A DNA stretch of 64,000 nucleotides. Source: Neophaeococcomyces mojaviensis (taxonomy: Eukaryota > Ascomycota > Eurotiomycetes > Chaetothyriales). The notes under the pieces are model-generated. The model searched no databases, was not told where the DNA came from, and saw only the letters and a program-made list of their open reading frames with translations. The DNA lies in assembly GCA_030247915.1 (NCBI GenBank), contig JAPDRQ010000004.1:248001-312000 (forward strand), read 5' to 3'. How positions within the stretch are numbered: position 1 is the stretch's first letter; every line of letters begins with the position of its first letter. The translations under genes were made by a program, and so were the position numbers. Of the stretch, positions 34,440 to 45,957 are shown one piece after another.

Positions 34440-36008
34440 TTATGCAAGCTCTCCTAAATCTCGCTTCCAAATTTTGATGGGAAGTTCGCCAACGAGAATA
34501 TTGAATGCTTCATGTCGTTGACACTTCCACGATGGTGAAGGAAGCGCAAAGTCATACCTATGCACAAGTGTGGCCACGACAACGATCTGCTCAAGATATG
34601 AAATGTTCCTGCCAATGCAACCTCGAGCACCAGCCGAAAAAGGGATGAAAAACGGTTCCATCTTCTTTCGTTCTTCTGCATCAAGCCATCTCTGAGGCTG
34701 AAATGCTTCTGGATCAGGAAACACTTTCGAATCACGATGAGCAGAGTAAATAGTCATGCTAACACTCGTATCGCCAGGGATCCACTCCCCCAGAATCTGA
34801 GCACCTTCTGGTGGGGTGCGTCGTGCTAAACCAGCTGACGTTGGAGGAATCAATCGCAAGCCTTCATCGATACAAGCTCGCAAAAATGGTAAATCTCGGA
34901 CTTTATCGTACGAGGCGATGACTTCGGAGTCATCAAGGACTTCGTCAACCTCAGCCCTCAGACGTTGCAGGTGCTCAGGATGGCGTATCAGAAGTTCCAT
35001 GATGTTCGAAAGTGCAATGGCAGTGGTATCTGCTCCTGCGTTGATGATAATACTGATTTCTGACACAATCTCACCCCATTCGAGATTATTGGGAGTCCAT
35101 GATTTATCGGTCATCAAGCAGGAGAAGAAGTCATCCAATTGTTCACCCTTCTGATACCTTCTCAGGCGTTCTGAAACCTGATGGTAAACGACGTCGTTCC
35201 ACGGTTCGGCCTCTTTCCAAATCTTTCTCCACCTCGGAATGCATTTGGAGAGCCAGGCTAACCATTCGTACGAGTCGTATGCCCAAACAAAGGTGGCTTG
35301 AGCAAGTGAAGTCTGGTTTTGTGCTTTGCGGTAGCGCGCTTTATACATGGTACCATCCATCCTCTCCGCAGTTACTTCGTCCGACCCCTGCTCTAACAGT
35401 GGCAACCTCGCTGATAGCGCAATGTTATTGATGGCTTCAATAGTGAACAAGTTGATCCACATATTGAAATCGACATTGAGATCAGCAGGCTCTGGTATCG
35501 AATGTGACGTCGGAAGAGGTGCGGTGCATCGACTATCGAGTGCTTTCAGCAAAAGATCTGTAACATCGGCGACTTTGAATTCCCAGCGCTCGAGGTTCTT
35601 TATTGCAAAGGCCGCCGACATCAGCTTTCGCTTTCGAGCATGCTCTGGCTTGTCTACGCTATCAATGAGGTGAGTGTGGCTCCCACTGGTAATGACATAG
35701 TTCAGATCTTTGCCGCACTTGGTGCTGTGTCCATAGAGATCTTTGATAGCACTGATGTCTCCAAATGACAGAGCATTAGGCCCTATTCTCAGGATTGGGG
35801 CGTGCTTGTGAGCTTCATGAAGACCTGCAGAACGTAAACCGCTTGCGCTGAGATAGCAGTATGGCAGGTCAGAGATGCCCGCAAGATTGGCGAAAGTAGG
35901 ATATTTGCGGAGTCCTTTGGTGTCTCTGAAATAATTGATGACTGGAATTATGATGAGATACAGACCGAGGGCGACTGCCACAGCCAGAGCTAGAGGTAAA
36001 CCGAGCAT
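34440..36008 (-). CDS. Cytochrome P450 monooxygenase
   Basis: Intronless, 522 codons. An N-terminal hydrophobic anchor (residues 5-27) is followed by the P450 fold. The oxygen-binding I-helix reads INAGADTTAIAL, the ExxR motif lies in DEGLRLIPP, and the heme loop is FSAGARGCIGRN with Cys464 as the iron ligand. The C-terminal part resembles fungal proteins often annotated as benzoate-4-monooxygenase-like, but the N-terminal half does not look like true CYP53, so the substrate is open. It should sit on the ER membrane and take electrons from a NADPH-P450 reductase. Such a reductase gene is divergent from it, 679 bp away, which suggests a dedicated pair. Confidence 0.92.
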   Translation of the reverse strand: MLGLPLALAVAVALGLYLIIIPVINYFRDTKGLRKYPTFANLAGISDLPYCYLSASGLRSAGLHEAHKHAPILRIGPNALSFGDISAIKDLYGHSTKCGKDLNYVITSGSHTHLIDSVDKPEHARKRKLMSAAFAIKNLERWEFKVADVTDLLLKALDSRCTAPLPTSHSIPEPADLNVDFNMWINLFTIEAINNIALSARLPLLEQGSDEVTAERMDGTMYKARYRKAQNQTSLAQATFVWAYDSYEWLAWLSKCIPRWRKIWKEAEPWNDVVYHQVSERLRRYQKGEQLDDFFSCLMTDKSWTPNNLEWGEIVSEISIIINAGADTTAIALSNIMELLIRHPEHLQRLRAEVDEVLDDSEVIASYDKVRDLPFLRACIDEGLRLIPPTSAGLARRTPPEGAQILGEWIPGDTSVSMTIYSAHRDSKVFPDPEAFQPQRWLDAEERKKMEPFFIPFSAGARGCIGRNISYLEQIVVVATLVHRYDFALPSPSWKCQRHEAFNILVGELPIKIWKRDLGELA

Positions 36009-36687
36009 GGTGTATTGGTAGAGCGTTCATGTACATACACCACACCATCAACCATGTTGGATCTTGTCACGCACATCTGTGTTATATATCACCTCTCCGT
36101 GCTATAAGCTGCTTTGTCGTGCCGCTTGCCTGAAATGGTAGTAAATACCAACGTCGATTTGTGCTCCATTGTGTTGTAGTGACTTGGGAAAATCAGAGTC
36201 GTGATCGGCATTAGGCATACGCAAATACCTTGATGTGCCAAGGTGTGAAGGATGGGGAAAAATGGATCGGTTTCGAATATAGCAGCCAAGGCTTCTTGCT
36301 GGATGAGGAAATCTCGGCCCCAAAAATCCACTTGTGGCAACGACGGTCCGTTTCTGCCTCTTTTGGATTTCCTTTTTGGCGTTATTCTCGCCCGACTACG
36401 ATGCTTTGCTTTCCACATCTCCGCAAACACCAGCGTTTCGAGGTTAGATATTATTAGATCTCGGGAAACTCCCACCAAAGTCAGAACCATTAACACGTTG
36501 ATACATTGAAGGGTTCGAGCGAGGCATATCGTTTTTGGCAGACTTGCCGCGACTATGGCACGATGTGCTCATGGTGCAAGACAGGTAGGTCTGTATATAT
36601 GGTTCTTTGCTTGACAATCTGAAACGTGAAAATGGAATGCACGAGGCAACCTCGAGGCCCTATCCGATTCTGCTCGCAGAGTACAAA
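36009..36687. promoter_or_regulatory. Divergent promoter, P450 / P450 reductase
   Basis: The 679-bp shared region has a TATATAT word on each side: 36083-36089, about 75 nt before the P450 start, and 36594-36600, about 90 nt before the reductase start. This symmetric arrangement supports joint control. Short open frames in between show no motif. Confidence 0.5.
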
Positions 36688-38812
36688 ATGTCTACAATGA
36701 AAGCTAATGCACTATCATCGACGATGCTCCAAGCGCGGCTTCACGATATTTCTGCCCAACTGGGATACTTCGACTATGTTGTCCTCGTTTTACTTTTGCT
36801 TGCAGGTGTAAGCGTAGCAGGGAAGGGTAAACTATGGCAGAAGCAAGATCCGTACTACTACAAGTTCTTCGAGCGCCCACAGCTGCTAGCTGAGGAACCT
36901 GTGAGTATTAACAAGCAAACAAGAGATATCACGAAGCTGTTGGAAGAGGAAGATGCCGATGTGGCAGTACTCTGGGCTTCACAATCGGGCACAGCTGAGG
37001 GGTTTGCAAGAAGACTGGCAAGGGATTTTTATCAGAGGCTGAGGCTGAAAGCTCTTGTCGTTGACATAGATGACTTTGAACACGATAGTCTATGCCACCT
37101 GCCGAGGTCGAAGCTTGCTGTTTTCGTGGTCTCTACCTACGGTGAAGGCGAACCCAGTGACAATGGAGTGGCGTTTCTCAAGTGGGTGCAAACCACAACC
37201 ATGTCGCTCACCAATGTTCAATACAGTGCTTTTGGCCTTGGAAATAGCAACTACAGATTGTACAACCAAGCGCTTTTCGAATTTGCCGAGGCCATGGGAA
37301 AGCGAGGAGCCTTTGTTTATGCAGAGATTGGCAAGGGCGATGAAGCAAAGCATGGCACTGAGGAAGGCTTCGCAGAACGGAAGAACCAACTTCTGAGCAC
37401 AACTGCATCGTTGTTAGGCTTACCGGAGCACGACCCCATCTACGAGCCCGCCATCCAAATTACTGATTTGAATATTTCGGAAGATGATAGCAGCCTTAAA
37501 CAGCGTTTTCAAACGGTGGGTGGAGCTAGCAAGCTTGCTACTTTCATGAGCCCCTGTGACAATTAATCAAACTATAACATCACACTCTGGTATCACACGA
37601 CGTTGCGTCCATATTGAATTGGATATCTCTGATCACCCACAGATCAAGTACAAGACAGGCGATCACTTGGCAGTATGGCCAACTAATCCTGAAGTTGAGG
37701 TTGCACGAATCATCTCAGTTCTTGGTCTTCAGAATCGGCAAGATTTCATCGTTCAGATCACGCCTCGAGACAGCAACAATAATAAGTCGAAGCTGCCAGA
37801 GATAACAACTCTGAAAACCCTTTTCAAAAATCATCTCGAGATCAGTGGGCCGCTCTCACGCGAACTATTGTCGACGCTGATGCAATTCGCCCCCAACGAT
37901 GCTGTCAAATCCTTCCTCAAAGTCCTCTCCTCAGACAAGGCAGCCTTCGCTTCCTTTAACGCACAAAACCATATGACTCTAGCACGGATACTAGAATACA
38001 CCCAGCAGCTCGATCAGTCCATAAGCTGGTCCCACGTTCCTCTGACATTCGTAATTGAGGCTCTCCAACCAATGTCACCACGATACTATTCTATATCTAG
38101 CTCCAGCATCATCTCTCCACGCCGTATTGCCATTACAGTTTCCGTCAAACCAACGCCTCTAACATCCAATCCACCAGTCACAATCCCAGGTCTCACAAGC
38201 ACCTACCTCTCCACTGTTCACCCATTGTCACTAGCGATAGCCGATACCTCATCAATAACTCCATCTCTACTAACTTGTCAAATCCGCCCATCCAAATTCA
38301 AGCTTCCCGCCTCTCCGGCCACACCGATCATCATGGTCGCCGCAGGCACCGGCGTCGCACCATTTCGAGCTTTCATCCAACAACGCGCACGGATAGCTTC
38401 AAACTCGACCAATCCAGTCGGAGAAGCAATCCTCTTCTTTGGCTGTCAGAATCACAACACGGACTTCCTTTACCAAGACGAACTCGAATCCATCAGAAAC
38501 AACGCTCATGTACACGCTAAGATGGATCTCGATATCATAACAGCATTCTCTAGACCACATGATAGTCAAAAGAAGATGTATGTCCAGCACCGTGTCGCTG
38601 AGCACTCAAAACGATTGGCAGAGCTGTTGCTCGAACAAGATGCAGCACTGTATATCTGTGGCGCTGTGACGATGGCAAAAGCAGTAGGTCAAGAAGTTGA
38701 GAAGGCGGTATTGCAGGCCAAGAAAGAGGCCGAGTGGGACGCAGAGAGATATGCAAGCTGGCGAACTGAGAGGAAGAAAGCAAGAAGGTGGTGTGAGGAT
38801 GTCTGGGGCTGA
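36688..38812 (+). CDS. NADPH-cytochrome P450 reductase, interrupted by an apparent one-base frameshift
   Basis: Two overlapping frames make one reductase. Frame 1 (36688 to about 37554) holds the membrane anchor (YFDYVVLVLLLLAG) and the flavodoxin domain with ASQSGTAEGFARRLA, STYGEGEPSDNG and FGLGNSNY; it stops at 37564-37566. Frame 2 (from about 37556) begins in the connecting region and carries GDHLAVWPTNP, the FAD motif RYYSISSS, the NADPH motif AAGTGVAPFRAF and the terminal DVWG. The total of 2125 nt is one more than a multiple of three; without one base of the CCCC run at 37551-37554 it would encode 707 residues, the normal length. No GT-AG intron of sensible size fits. It may be a sequencing error, a true lesion or recoding. 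It normally passes electrons from NADPH to P450s at the ER, and is divergent from a P450 gene. Confidence 0.85.
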
Positions 38813-38970
38813 TTAGTATGGATGAAGCATGTGGATGAAATAGCATATAGATGATCATTCATATCGGCATTCCTAGTTGTAATTGTTTACAGCATGCTAG
38901 TCTTCGAGACGATCCACAAAACTGTGGATACGTGCCTGTTCAAATTGATATCGTCAAGATATAGTGGTCA

Positions 38971-40928
38971 TCATGCAGCTGCTAGATTCAGCGGACTCGT
39001 GCACGTGAATGCGTTGACTTGCGGATTCTTGAAAGCACCGATCATGCCCACGATCGCCGCATAAGCCCCAAGCCTATGTTGATTAGTAAGTCGCAAAAAC
39101 TCAAATGACACTAGACTTAACGTACCCTGCAGTTGCGAGCGCACCACCAGCATGAATAACATGCCAGACGTTGATGTACCATCTCCGGGCAAAGAAGCCA
39201 CGAACGTACCTCTTCAAACCATTATCATCGCGTTTCGTTATGCCGGTCCTTGCATCGAATCCCTCGTTGGACCGCCGCGCATTCTTCTGCATCGTGTATG
39301 CAAGATGCAATATCGGAGGGAACGAATACGAGAATTGAATAATGCAGAATGCCGCAATAACGGATACAAAACCAAAATAATCTGGTATGGCGGCTGCCAC
39401 AACGAAGGCGATGGACCAGTATACAGGCACAGTAACGCCGAAGAGGATGCGGCCACTCCTCGTGGTGATTGGTGGGGCATTGAACAGTTCCATAAAGACG
39501 TTATTGTATAGCACTTTGATACCAATGTTCCCGTAGAGACCTGCTGCGATCAGACCGGAGACAACAGCCATCATGTCGCAAGCTGCTTGGAAACCGTAAA
39601 TCGAGAGACCCTGATACGCAATCGTGTAGCTGTATTGACCTTGCCAGTAATAAACATAGCAGCCGTAGATAAGGTAAACAGACCAGATGAAGAACTGCGC
39701 TATCCACATGCTTTTGATGAAGTCCCACGGTCGACGCATTTCGGCCATGATCTCGGGAAATATCTGTGCGCCGCCATAAGCGAAGACACCCGACATAAGG
39801 CCATTGATACTGCCGATCAGGCTGTTCGGGTCAGGAAGGCCGTTATAGTGCCTGATCGGCGGGTAGTTGCCGTTCGCATCAGGAGTGATTGTGGATGCAT
39901 CAACGGCCGAACCTGCGGAGCCAAGAACACTAATTTGGTAGTTTGGTGGGGAATGAGCCATGACACCCATAGAGATGAAAATCACCATCAAATTGAAGCC
40001 GACTGCAACCATCGAGATTGCACCAAAGTTACGCAGAGTCCGGATTTGACCTATAAGGAAGCCGGCGATGACGAAGATGATAATGCAGACAGCGTAGCAG
40101 AGGCGAAATTTCGAGGTTTGCGATATACCTTGGCCATTCTGAATGATGACTTGACCGACAATCAGGAGTAGCTGAATTGATTGAAGTATATTGACAGCAT
40201 AACGTGGGATTGAACCCATTGTTCTGAAGACAATATCTCCATAGTTTCGGATAGGAAACTCATATGAGTCAAGACCAAGGTACACTTTCCATAGAAGGTA
40301 ACCCGAGTAGCCGGCCATAAAGGCAAAGACTGTGTAGAGGGCGATACCTGGGCCCCAGCCAAGGGTGCCCTGCATGTGTGTCAGTAAATTTTCGGATAGC
40401 GTCTGTGATCGCACCTACCATGGCAAAGCCAACACCATAAGGGCCCAAAATATCTTAAGATCGTGAGTCAAGATGGACCGTAGTAGATAAGCTCGACTCA
40501 CCTGTCGTGATCAAATAGAAGCCAGCACCCCAACTTGCCGTCCTCATGGCCCGAGACGCATTAACCCATTCGTCATTCGTGATAACTGCATGTCCCAAAC
40601 GCGAAGCTCTACGTTGTTGCTTATCCTGGCCATGGCCATGACCTAGCTCTTTCTCTGTATGAATTGAGTCTAACCCGCTTGAAGCATTGGTTGATGGTCC
40701 GCTGTTTCGGTGCTCGGGCGCACTCGGGGGAGGACCCCTTCCGAGGACGGATTGCAAGAAGCTTGGCTTGGCCGCCCCGGATCTATGGTCTTCCTCTTCC
40801 TGCTTTCGTGTAATCTTTGCATAATGAATATACTCCTCAATGGTTACGTCTTTATCAAAAGTTCTACGTTTCGATGGATGAATGAAAGTCTCGGGTCGTT
40901 CGGGATTGGGGGGCTTATCGACATCCAT
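38971..40928 (-). CDS. Amino-acid/auxin-permease (AAAP) type transporter
   Basis: Four exons, 40928-40502, 40453-40419, 40369-39126 and 39073-38971, give 602 residues. The second exon is only 35 nt. The N-terminal 125 residues are hydrophilic and rich in Pro, Glu, Arg and Ser, as in fungal members with a cytosolic tail. The membrane core starts near AGFYLITTDILGPYGVGFAMGTLGW, a canonical Aa_trans helix 1, and has about eleven hydrophobic segments. FAYGGAQIFPEIMAEMRRPWDF is a well known motif of this family. The likely role is transport of neutral or related amino acids at the plasma or vacuolar membrane. It ends towards the reductase gene, 158 bp from its stop. Confidence 0.88.
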
Positions 40929-43395
40929 GGTGTCGGCAAGAGGCGTGAAGACAATGTTCGAGACGAGCTAGTGGAAGAATAGAAGGATACTTCCTCGTAC
41001 AGGAGCTATGAGAGATTCAAGTATCACACGACCTCGGAGGCGGATGAGTAATGCTCACTCGCTGATGAACGCGTGGCATTTGTGCTTTCAAGGATAAAAG
41101 TACGGTGACGACGATCATTGTAACCATGTGTTGCAACAGCCTGCCACGATCGACTAGCCGGGCGCACGGCAGATGCGGAAGAGTGGTAGGCATATTAGAG
41201 CGTTGAGAGCTCAGCATGCGCCTATGACGGCACTGAGCCGATGAAGCCAAGCTTTAACAAGCTTTTAACTAAGAAACGTTTAACCCTAGTTTTAGAGCTC
41301 GCAACTTTTCCCCCCTCTTCAGCTTCTCGCACGCTCCACAAGAGGTGTCTTGTCACGTAAAACGCCCCCCACACCTGGCTTACGCTTGCTCAAAACTCGC
41401 TTGGATGTCAGCTTGACCATGCACTCTTATCAGCTCCAAGGATGAGCAGATTCAGTTTTTCTCTCTTGCATCACCGTTTGCTCACCTTATGCTCACCTCC
41501 ATCTCGTTTCAAATACTACCACGCCCCTTTGACCCGTCCAGTGCTCGAGATCATGAGAAACGATAAGGCTTTTTGTTTCTATTGACAACCATGCCTCTCT
41601 CTCTCTCTCTATCCGCGATCATATGACTTTTCGAGCTTCTTTCTGCCTCGACATGTGGTGTTAACTTCTTGCAGAATTCAGAGTAACAGGTTGATTTCTA
41701 CATGGTCTAAATGTGCGAGATGTTAGCCATTCAACCGCTACTTGTTTCAGTACCGGGTGGCGCAAACACTTCGAAGAACGAATCAACGAAAGCTCATCTG
41801 TGAGAACAGAGCTAAATGTTAAGTGAATAATATAGGTATATCATTACCAACCAATAGTCGCGGGTCTAATATAAAGATGGGCTTACAGAAAGGCTTTATC
41901 CAAACATTTTCAAGGAAACCTTGAGTTGTATATTGATAGCCAAGACTCAATGCATCGAGGAGAAACAGTTGCCCACCATCTTGTGTATAAATTTTGAGCA
42001 GCTTGCATTATGATAGGCCATCTTCCGATGCCACTTACATCTCCTGCTTGGTATGCCTACTGGAAACACTCCCAGAGATTAGGCCCGCCTTCAAACCTGC
42101 GAGCGCGAAGCCCCAGCTGATTGACACTATCTTTGTCTCAAAACCCACTAACAACGCTAACATAAATTGCTGCAGGAATAGCTAGCCGCGCGAACTCTCA
42201 TACAGGGTTCTAATTGGTTGCATAAGGTAAGGCTTCGTTCATGGTTGCACAACAACTTGAAGAAACCAATGACAGCACACTATGTCCATACCTTGCCTTT
42301 CGAAGTCTTCGCCATTGTGGTTGGGCAAGACGTAGAATTCCTCTTAGCTTTCCACAATGGTAATCTCAAACACCAAACATCGACCAGTATTGACTCCAGT
42401 CATTCAGGAACCACTTCATACAAGATCGAAGTTGCATTGGTTACGCAAACTGGCCGGTCTTGTGCTGTGATGCGCCCAACAGGAGAGAAAAGAATTTGGT
42501 GTCCACGCATCAGCACATTTACTACGGTGGAAACAGCTGTTATAGCTACCTCAAACTCTAGCATGCTTGATCTGTCCTAAGCAGCTAGCTACCCTGCACC
42601 AAATCGAAGCTATGCAGAGACCACGTCAGACCATTGCAGATTGAACGTCTTCTCGACGGTCAAAGACCGAGCAAATATAGGTGCACACATTTCGCGCAAT
42701 GCGCCAGTCTCAGAAGAAACGAGATCCGGAACGAAGAGTCAGGGTGATTTGATGAGTGAATTGAGTTGCGAGGGGTTATGTTCGGGCGCGAGACGAGACC
42801 ATTAGGCAGCGGAGCAAAGAGAGGCCAGCGAAGGGTGTGGCTTGTCGCCCTCAGCATGAACACCCCTGGTACTGGCAAGCAACGTGCAGAGCATGGCTAC
42901 GAGATTGATGACACATGATCAAGTCAGATTGCTTGTTGAAATGTCACGGGAGTGTGTCGCAAAGGCTAGGGCGGATCGTCGAGGAAAACTTGCCGAGATG
43001 CCATGCTCTGTACCTAATGGTGGTAGATTTGCTGATGCAGGGAGGGATTAGTGCAGTGAGGAAGACAGTTTGAGACTTTAGTAGAAGAGTATTGCTATCT
43101 TAGATGAAACAAAAGGGAATCTCATACTGCTAAATATAGAAATGATCTTGAAGTTTGAAATGCGCTCCATATGTTGCTCTCTATGGGGCTTTTCCTGCTA
43201 CCTATACATACACCTTTCATGTCTCATGAGATACAGGCCGAGTCGATGCGCAACAGGCCGATACATTGCGCCTAAGAAACCACCCAAACTCTAACCTCAC
43301 CATGAGAACGGGTCGCTCATGAATAATGAGCCCACAAGTCGCGACATCTAACGGCTCCTGTCAGGCAACAAAGGGTATTGGGCAATGGAACCCAT
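40929..43395. other. Long intergenic region with a CT microsatellite
   Basis: About 2.5 kb with no convincing gene. A perfect (CT)8 tract lies at 41595-41610. A 120-codon frame at 42218-42580 starts on TTG and has no motif. The region just upstream of the AAAP transporter holds its promoter; the rest is unassigned. Confidence 0.5.
41595..41610. repeat. (CT)8 microsatellite
   Basis: Eight perfect CT units, read directly from the sequence, inside intergenic DNA upstream of the AAAP transporter gene. A pyrimidine tract of this type can be part of a fungal promoter. Confidence 0.85.
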
Positions 43396-44457
43396 CTATT
43401 CGTCATTTCCAAAGAACACCTTTACCGGTAGCCATCCGTCACCGCACACCTTGAATCGGTCCTTAAGGTTGCTCAGTTTATCCATCTCTTCCTGCGTCAG
43501 CTCCCAACCGTCAAGCTGGTAGTTGGCTTCAATCCTGCTCTTCGTCACAGACTTAGGAATGACACTGGTCTCTCTTTGTAGGCCCCACATTAGCATGAGC
43601 TGTTGTGGTGTCTTGCCCTTTGCTTTTGCCATGTCAAGAAGTGTTGGGTCTTTGTACAGAGGAGAGTCGGTCGAACCGAGGCAGGAGTACGCAGTGCTGT
43701 GGATGCCCTTGGATTGGTTGAAGGCAATGAGCTTCGGCGAAGGGTGGTTAGGATGCAGCTCGACCTGGTTGACGGCTGGAACAACAGTGGTCGACTCCGC
43801 CGCCAATAACTTCTCGAGATTCTCTTGGTCAAAATTCGACACGCCAATGTTGCGGACTTGGCCGGTCTGAAGGAGCTTTTGCATTTCTCTCCTGGTTTGG
43901 TGTTAGTCCTATGCTGGCGTGGGAAGCGTCTGCAGCTACTCACCATGTGTCAACAAAGTTCCAGTCGTCATAATGCTTCTTGAGGTCATCTGGTCTTGTA
44001 GAACTGGGCCAGTGCATGAGGTACAGGTCGACATAGTCAAGCTTGAGGTCTTTTAGTGAGGATGCAATTCCCTCCGTGACTCGTTTGTGCCATGGGTTAT
44101 CGAGCTTTGTGGTGACCCAAATCTCGCTTCGGGGCACACCAGAGTCGATTATGCCCTGGCCAACCTCTGCTTCGTTGCCGTATGCGAGGGCTCTGCAAAT
44201 AATAAGTACAAGCCTTGCAATGCGGTCGCAAATGCTTACGTATCGATATGTCGATAGCCCATCTGCAGAGCGTTCTTGACGGCTTCTCTGACCTCATTTG
44301 GTTTGGATTGCCAGGTGCCGAGACCAACACCAGGCATCTTGTCGCCGGTGTTAAGGGTGTAGACCTTCCTAGGCAAGAGTTAACACTGCATCGCGCCGCG
44401 CATTCTCAGAACTTACTTGGTCCCCTTACCCTCCGAGAATGTTTTTCCTGTAGCCAT
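43396..44457 (-). CDS. Aldo-keto reductase
   Basis: Four exons, 44457-44417, 44368-44240, 44192-43944 and 43891-43396, give 304 residues. The aldo-keto reductase tetrad is complete: Asp56 and Tyr61 in HIDTALAYGN, Lys86 in VTTKLDN and His117 in LYLMHWP. Other family marks are LNTGDKMPGVGLGTWQ at the start, IGVSNFDQENL, VNQVELHP and the cofactor-binding VIPKSVTKSRIEAN near the C-terminus. It should be a soluble NADPH-dependent reductase of carbonyls, close to the glycerol-dehydrogenase/Gcy1-type fungal group. The exact substrate cannot be told. No functional link to its neighbours is evident. Confidence 0.93.
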
Positions 44458-45173
44458 GTTGTACGATCTAGATGTAGTGAATGTTGTAATAGGGAGGAGT
44501 GATCGTGAGCAGTGAATTGCGCAATACTGGTGAAGTAGTCTACGAGGGAAAAAAGCTGCAATGGACATGCGAAGAACCAAATCGAAATATAACAGCAGCT
44601 TGGGTGGTATTTGAATTGACGACAACAGCCAGAGAAATTTCAACAACACTTAGTGGGGCATCGTTTGCTTCGACGTAATGTGGAAGTGTTTGCCGCACGA
44701 GGGGTACGCAAACGTCGTGTCTCGGAGAACACACGAAGCTAAGATGTGCATTGTGGACAAGGGATGTTCTCGTCGGCCTTCATTCAATTCAGCCCTGTGA
44801 AGAGCAAAGGAAGATGCAAATTTAGGCTGATATCAAGCAGGTGGGATTGATACTTCTCTGAAACGTCATGCCTGACGGAAGCTGTTCCTCATGAGGATTA
44901 GTGCATGAGCGGAAGCCATGATCGAAGAGAAATTCCGAACTTTAGGCTCAACGACTTTTTCCGCCCTTACGTCGGCGTAATAGGCCGGTGCTTTTAGGTT
45001 TTAGTTGAGCTGTGAAACAGATTATTATTCCGGAGGGGACTGGGCTTGACAGATCCCAGGCTGCCGGAACCTATACGGTGCCACACTCCATCACGCACGA
45101 TCCGGTGTTACGCTGGCCGGAGGATCTTCTTTTCATTGTCGTCTCGGTGTAATAAAGTCCGGATGCAAGCACC
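44458..45173. other. Divergent intergenic region, AKR / FAM192A-like gene
   Basis: About 716 bp between divergent starts. It holds both promoters. No distinct element or coding frame is supported. Confidence 0.45.
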
Positions 45174-45926
45174 ATGAGCTCCAGGTTCGTGGCTGCAGGT
45201 GGCACCGACGTGGAACCTCCTCCAGAAAATGATGATTGGGCCAAAGCACGGAAGCAAGTGGACGATAGCAAAAAGCTCAAAGTTGATGCCTCAGGCACTC
45301 AAGAAGGAGGGAAGAGCTTGTACGAGCATTTGCAAGCTCAAAAAGGTATGCTGACTGTGCATGTCATCGCACCTGCCGAACTTAGTGTCTAATTTACAAT
45401 TTTAGTTGCCAAGCAAGAAGCTTTTGAGGAAGCCGCGAGAGTTCGAAACCAGTTTAGGCCCTTAGATGACAGTGAAGTCGAGTTTCTCGAATCAGTCGAA
45501 CAAAGTCAGAGAGCCCAAGCTGCCACCGTACGCAAGGAGACAGCTGAGCAACTTGATGTGTTCCGCAAAGAGCGAGCAGCGGCTGAACAGTTGGCACGAG
45601 AAGATGCTTTGAAGCAAGCTGAACAACCAGCTCAGACGAAAAATGATCAAGATACATGGGCAACTACCAAGAAGCGGAGGAGAGCTCACGGAGATGACAA
45701 CAAGGATGAGGTAATGAAACTGAGGAGGATTTCAGCTACAGGGAATGGTCCGAAGCGGCTTGTGGAACAAATTGATGCGGCACGAATCTCTCCGAAGAAA
45801 AGTCCAACAGAAACGTCCAAGGCAGTCGTGTCTGACGTTAAGCCAGTCCCGGCACCGGAGAAAGCAACTTCGACGGCAAAGCCAGCATCGACCCTCGTTG
45901 ATTATGGTTCGGACTCCGACAGCTGA
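45174..45926 (+). CDS. FAM192A/Fyv6 N-terminal domain protein
   Basis: Two exons, 45174-45345 and 45406-45926, give 230 residues. MSSRFVAAGG, then DDWAKARKQVD, KSLYEHLQAQK, and across the intron VAKQEAFEEAARVRNQFRPLD match the NIP30/FAM192A domain (about residues 1-125), which is mostly a charged helix. The C-terminal half is low-complexity with basic KKRRRAHG and ends in an acidic DYGSDSDS tail. Human FAM192A (PSME3IP1) binds the PA28-gamma proteasome activator; yeast Fyv6 works in the spliceosome. A nuclear role in splicing is the likelier one in fungi, by inference. It is convergent with the kinase gene, only 31 bp apart. Confidence 0.85.
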
Positions 45927-45957
45927 AAGCACAGGGCATTCATCCCTCGGACGTGGT

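Noticed and set aside
34440..36008. Naming the P450 as benzoate-4-hydroxylase (CYP53)
   Set aside because: The heme region is similar to proteins with that label, but the N-terminal half does not match CYP53, so only the superfamily is called.
37500..37600. An intron to explain the frame change in the P450 reductase
   Set aside because: GT and AG pairs here would give introns of only 31-37 nt and would remove conserved residues; the observed intron range in this window is about 49-104 nt, apart from the 403-nt first CHD1 intron.
42218..42580. 120-codon open frame in intergenic DNA
   Set aside because: It begins on TTG, has no motif, no splice partners and no clear coding bias.
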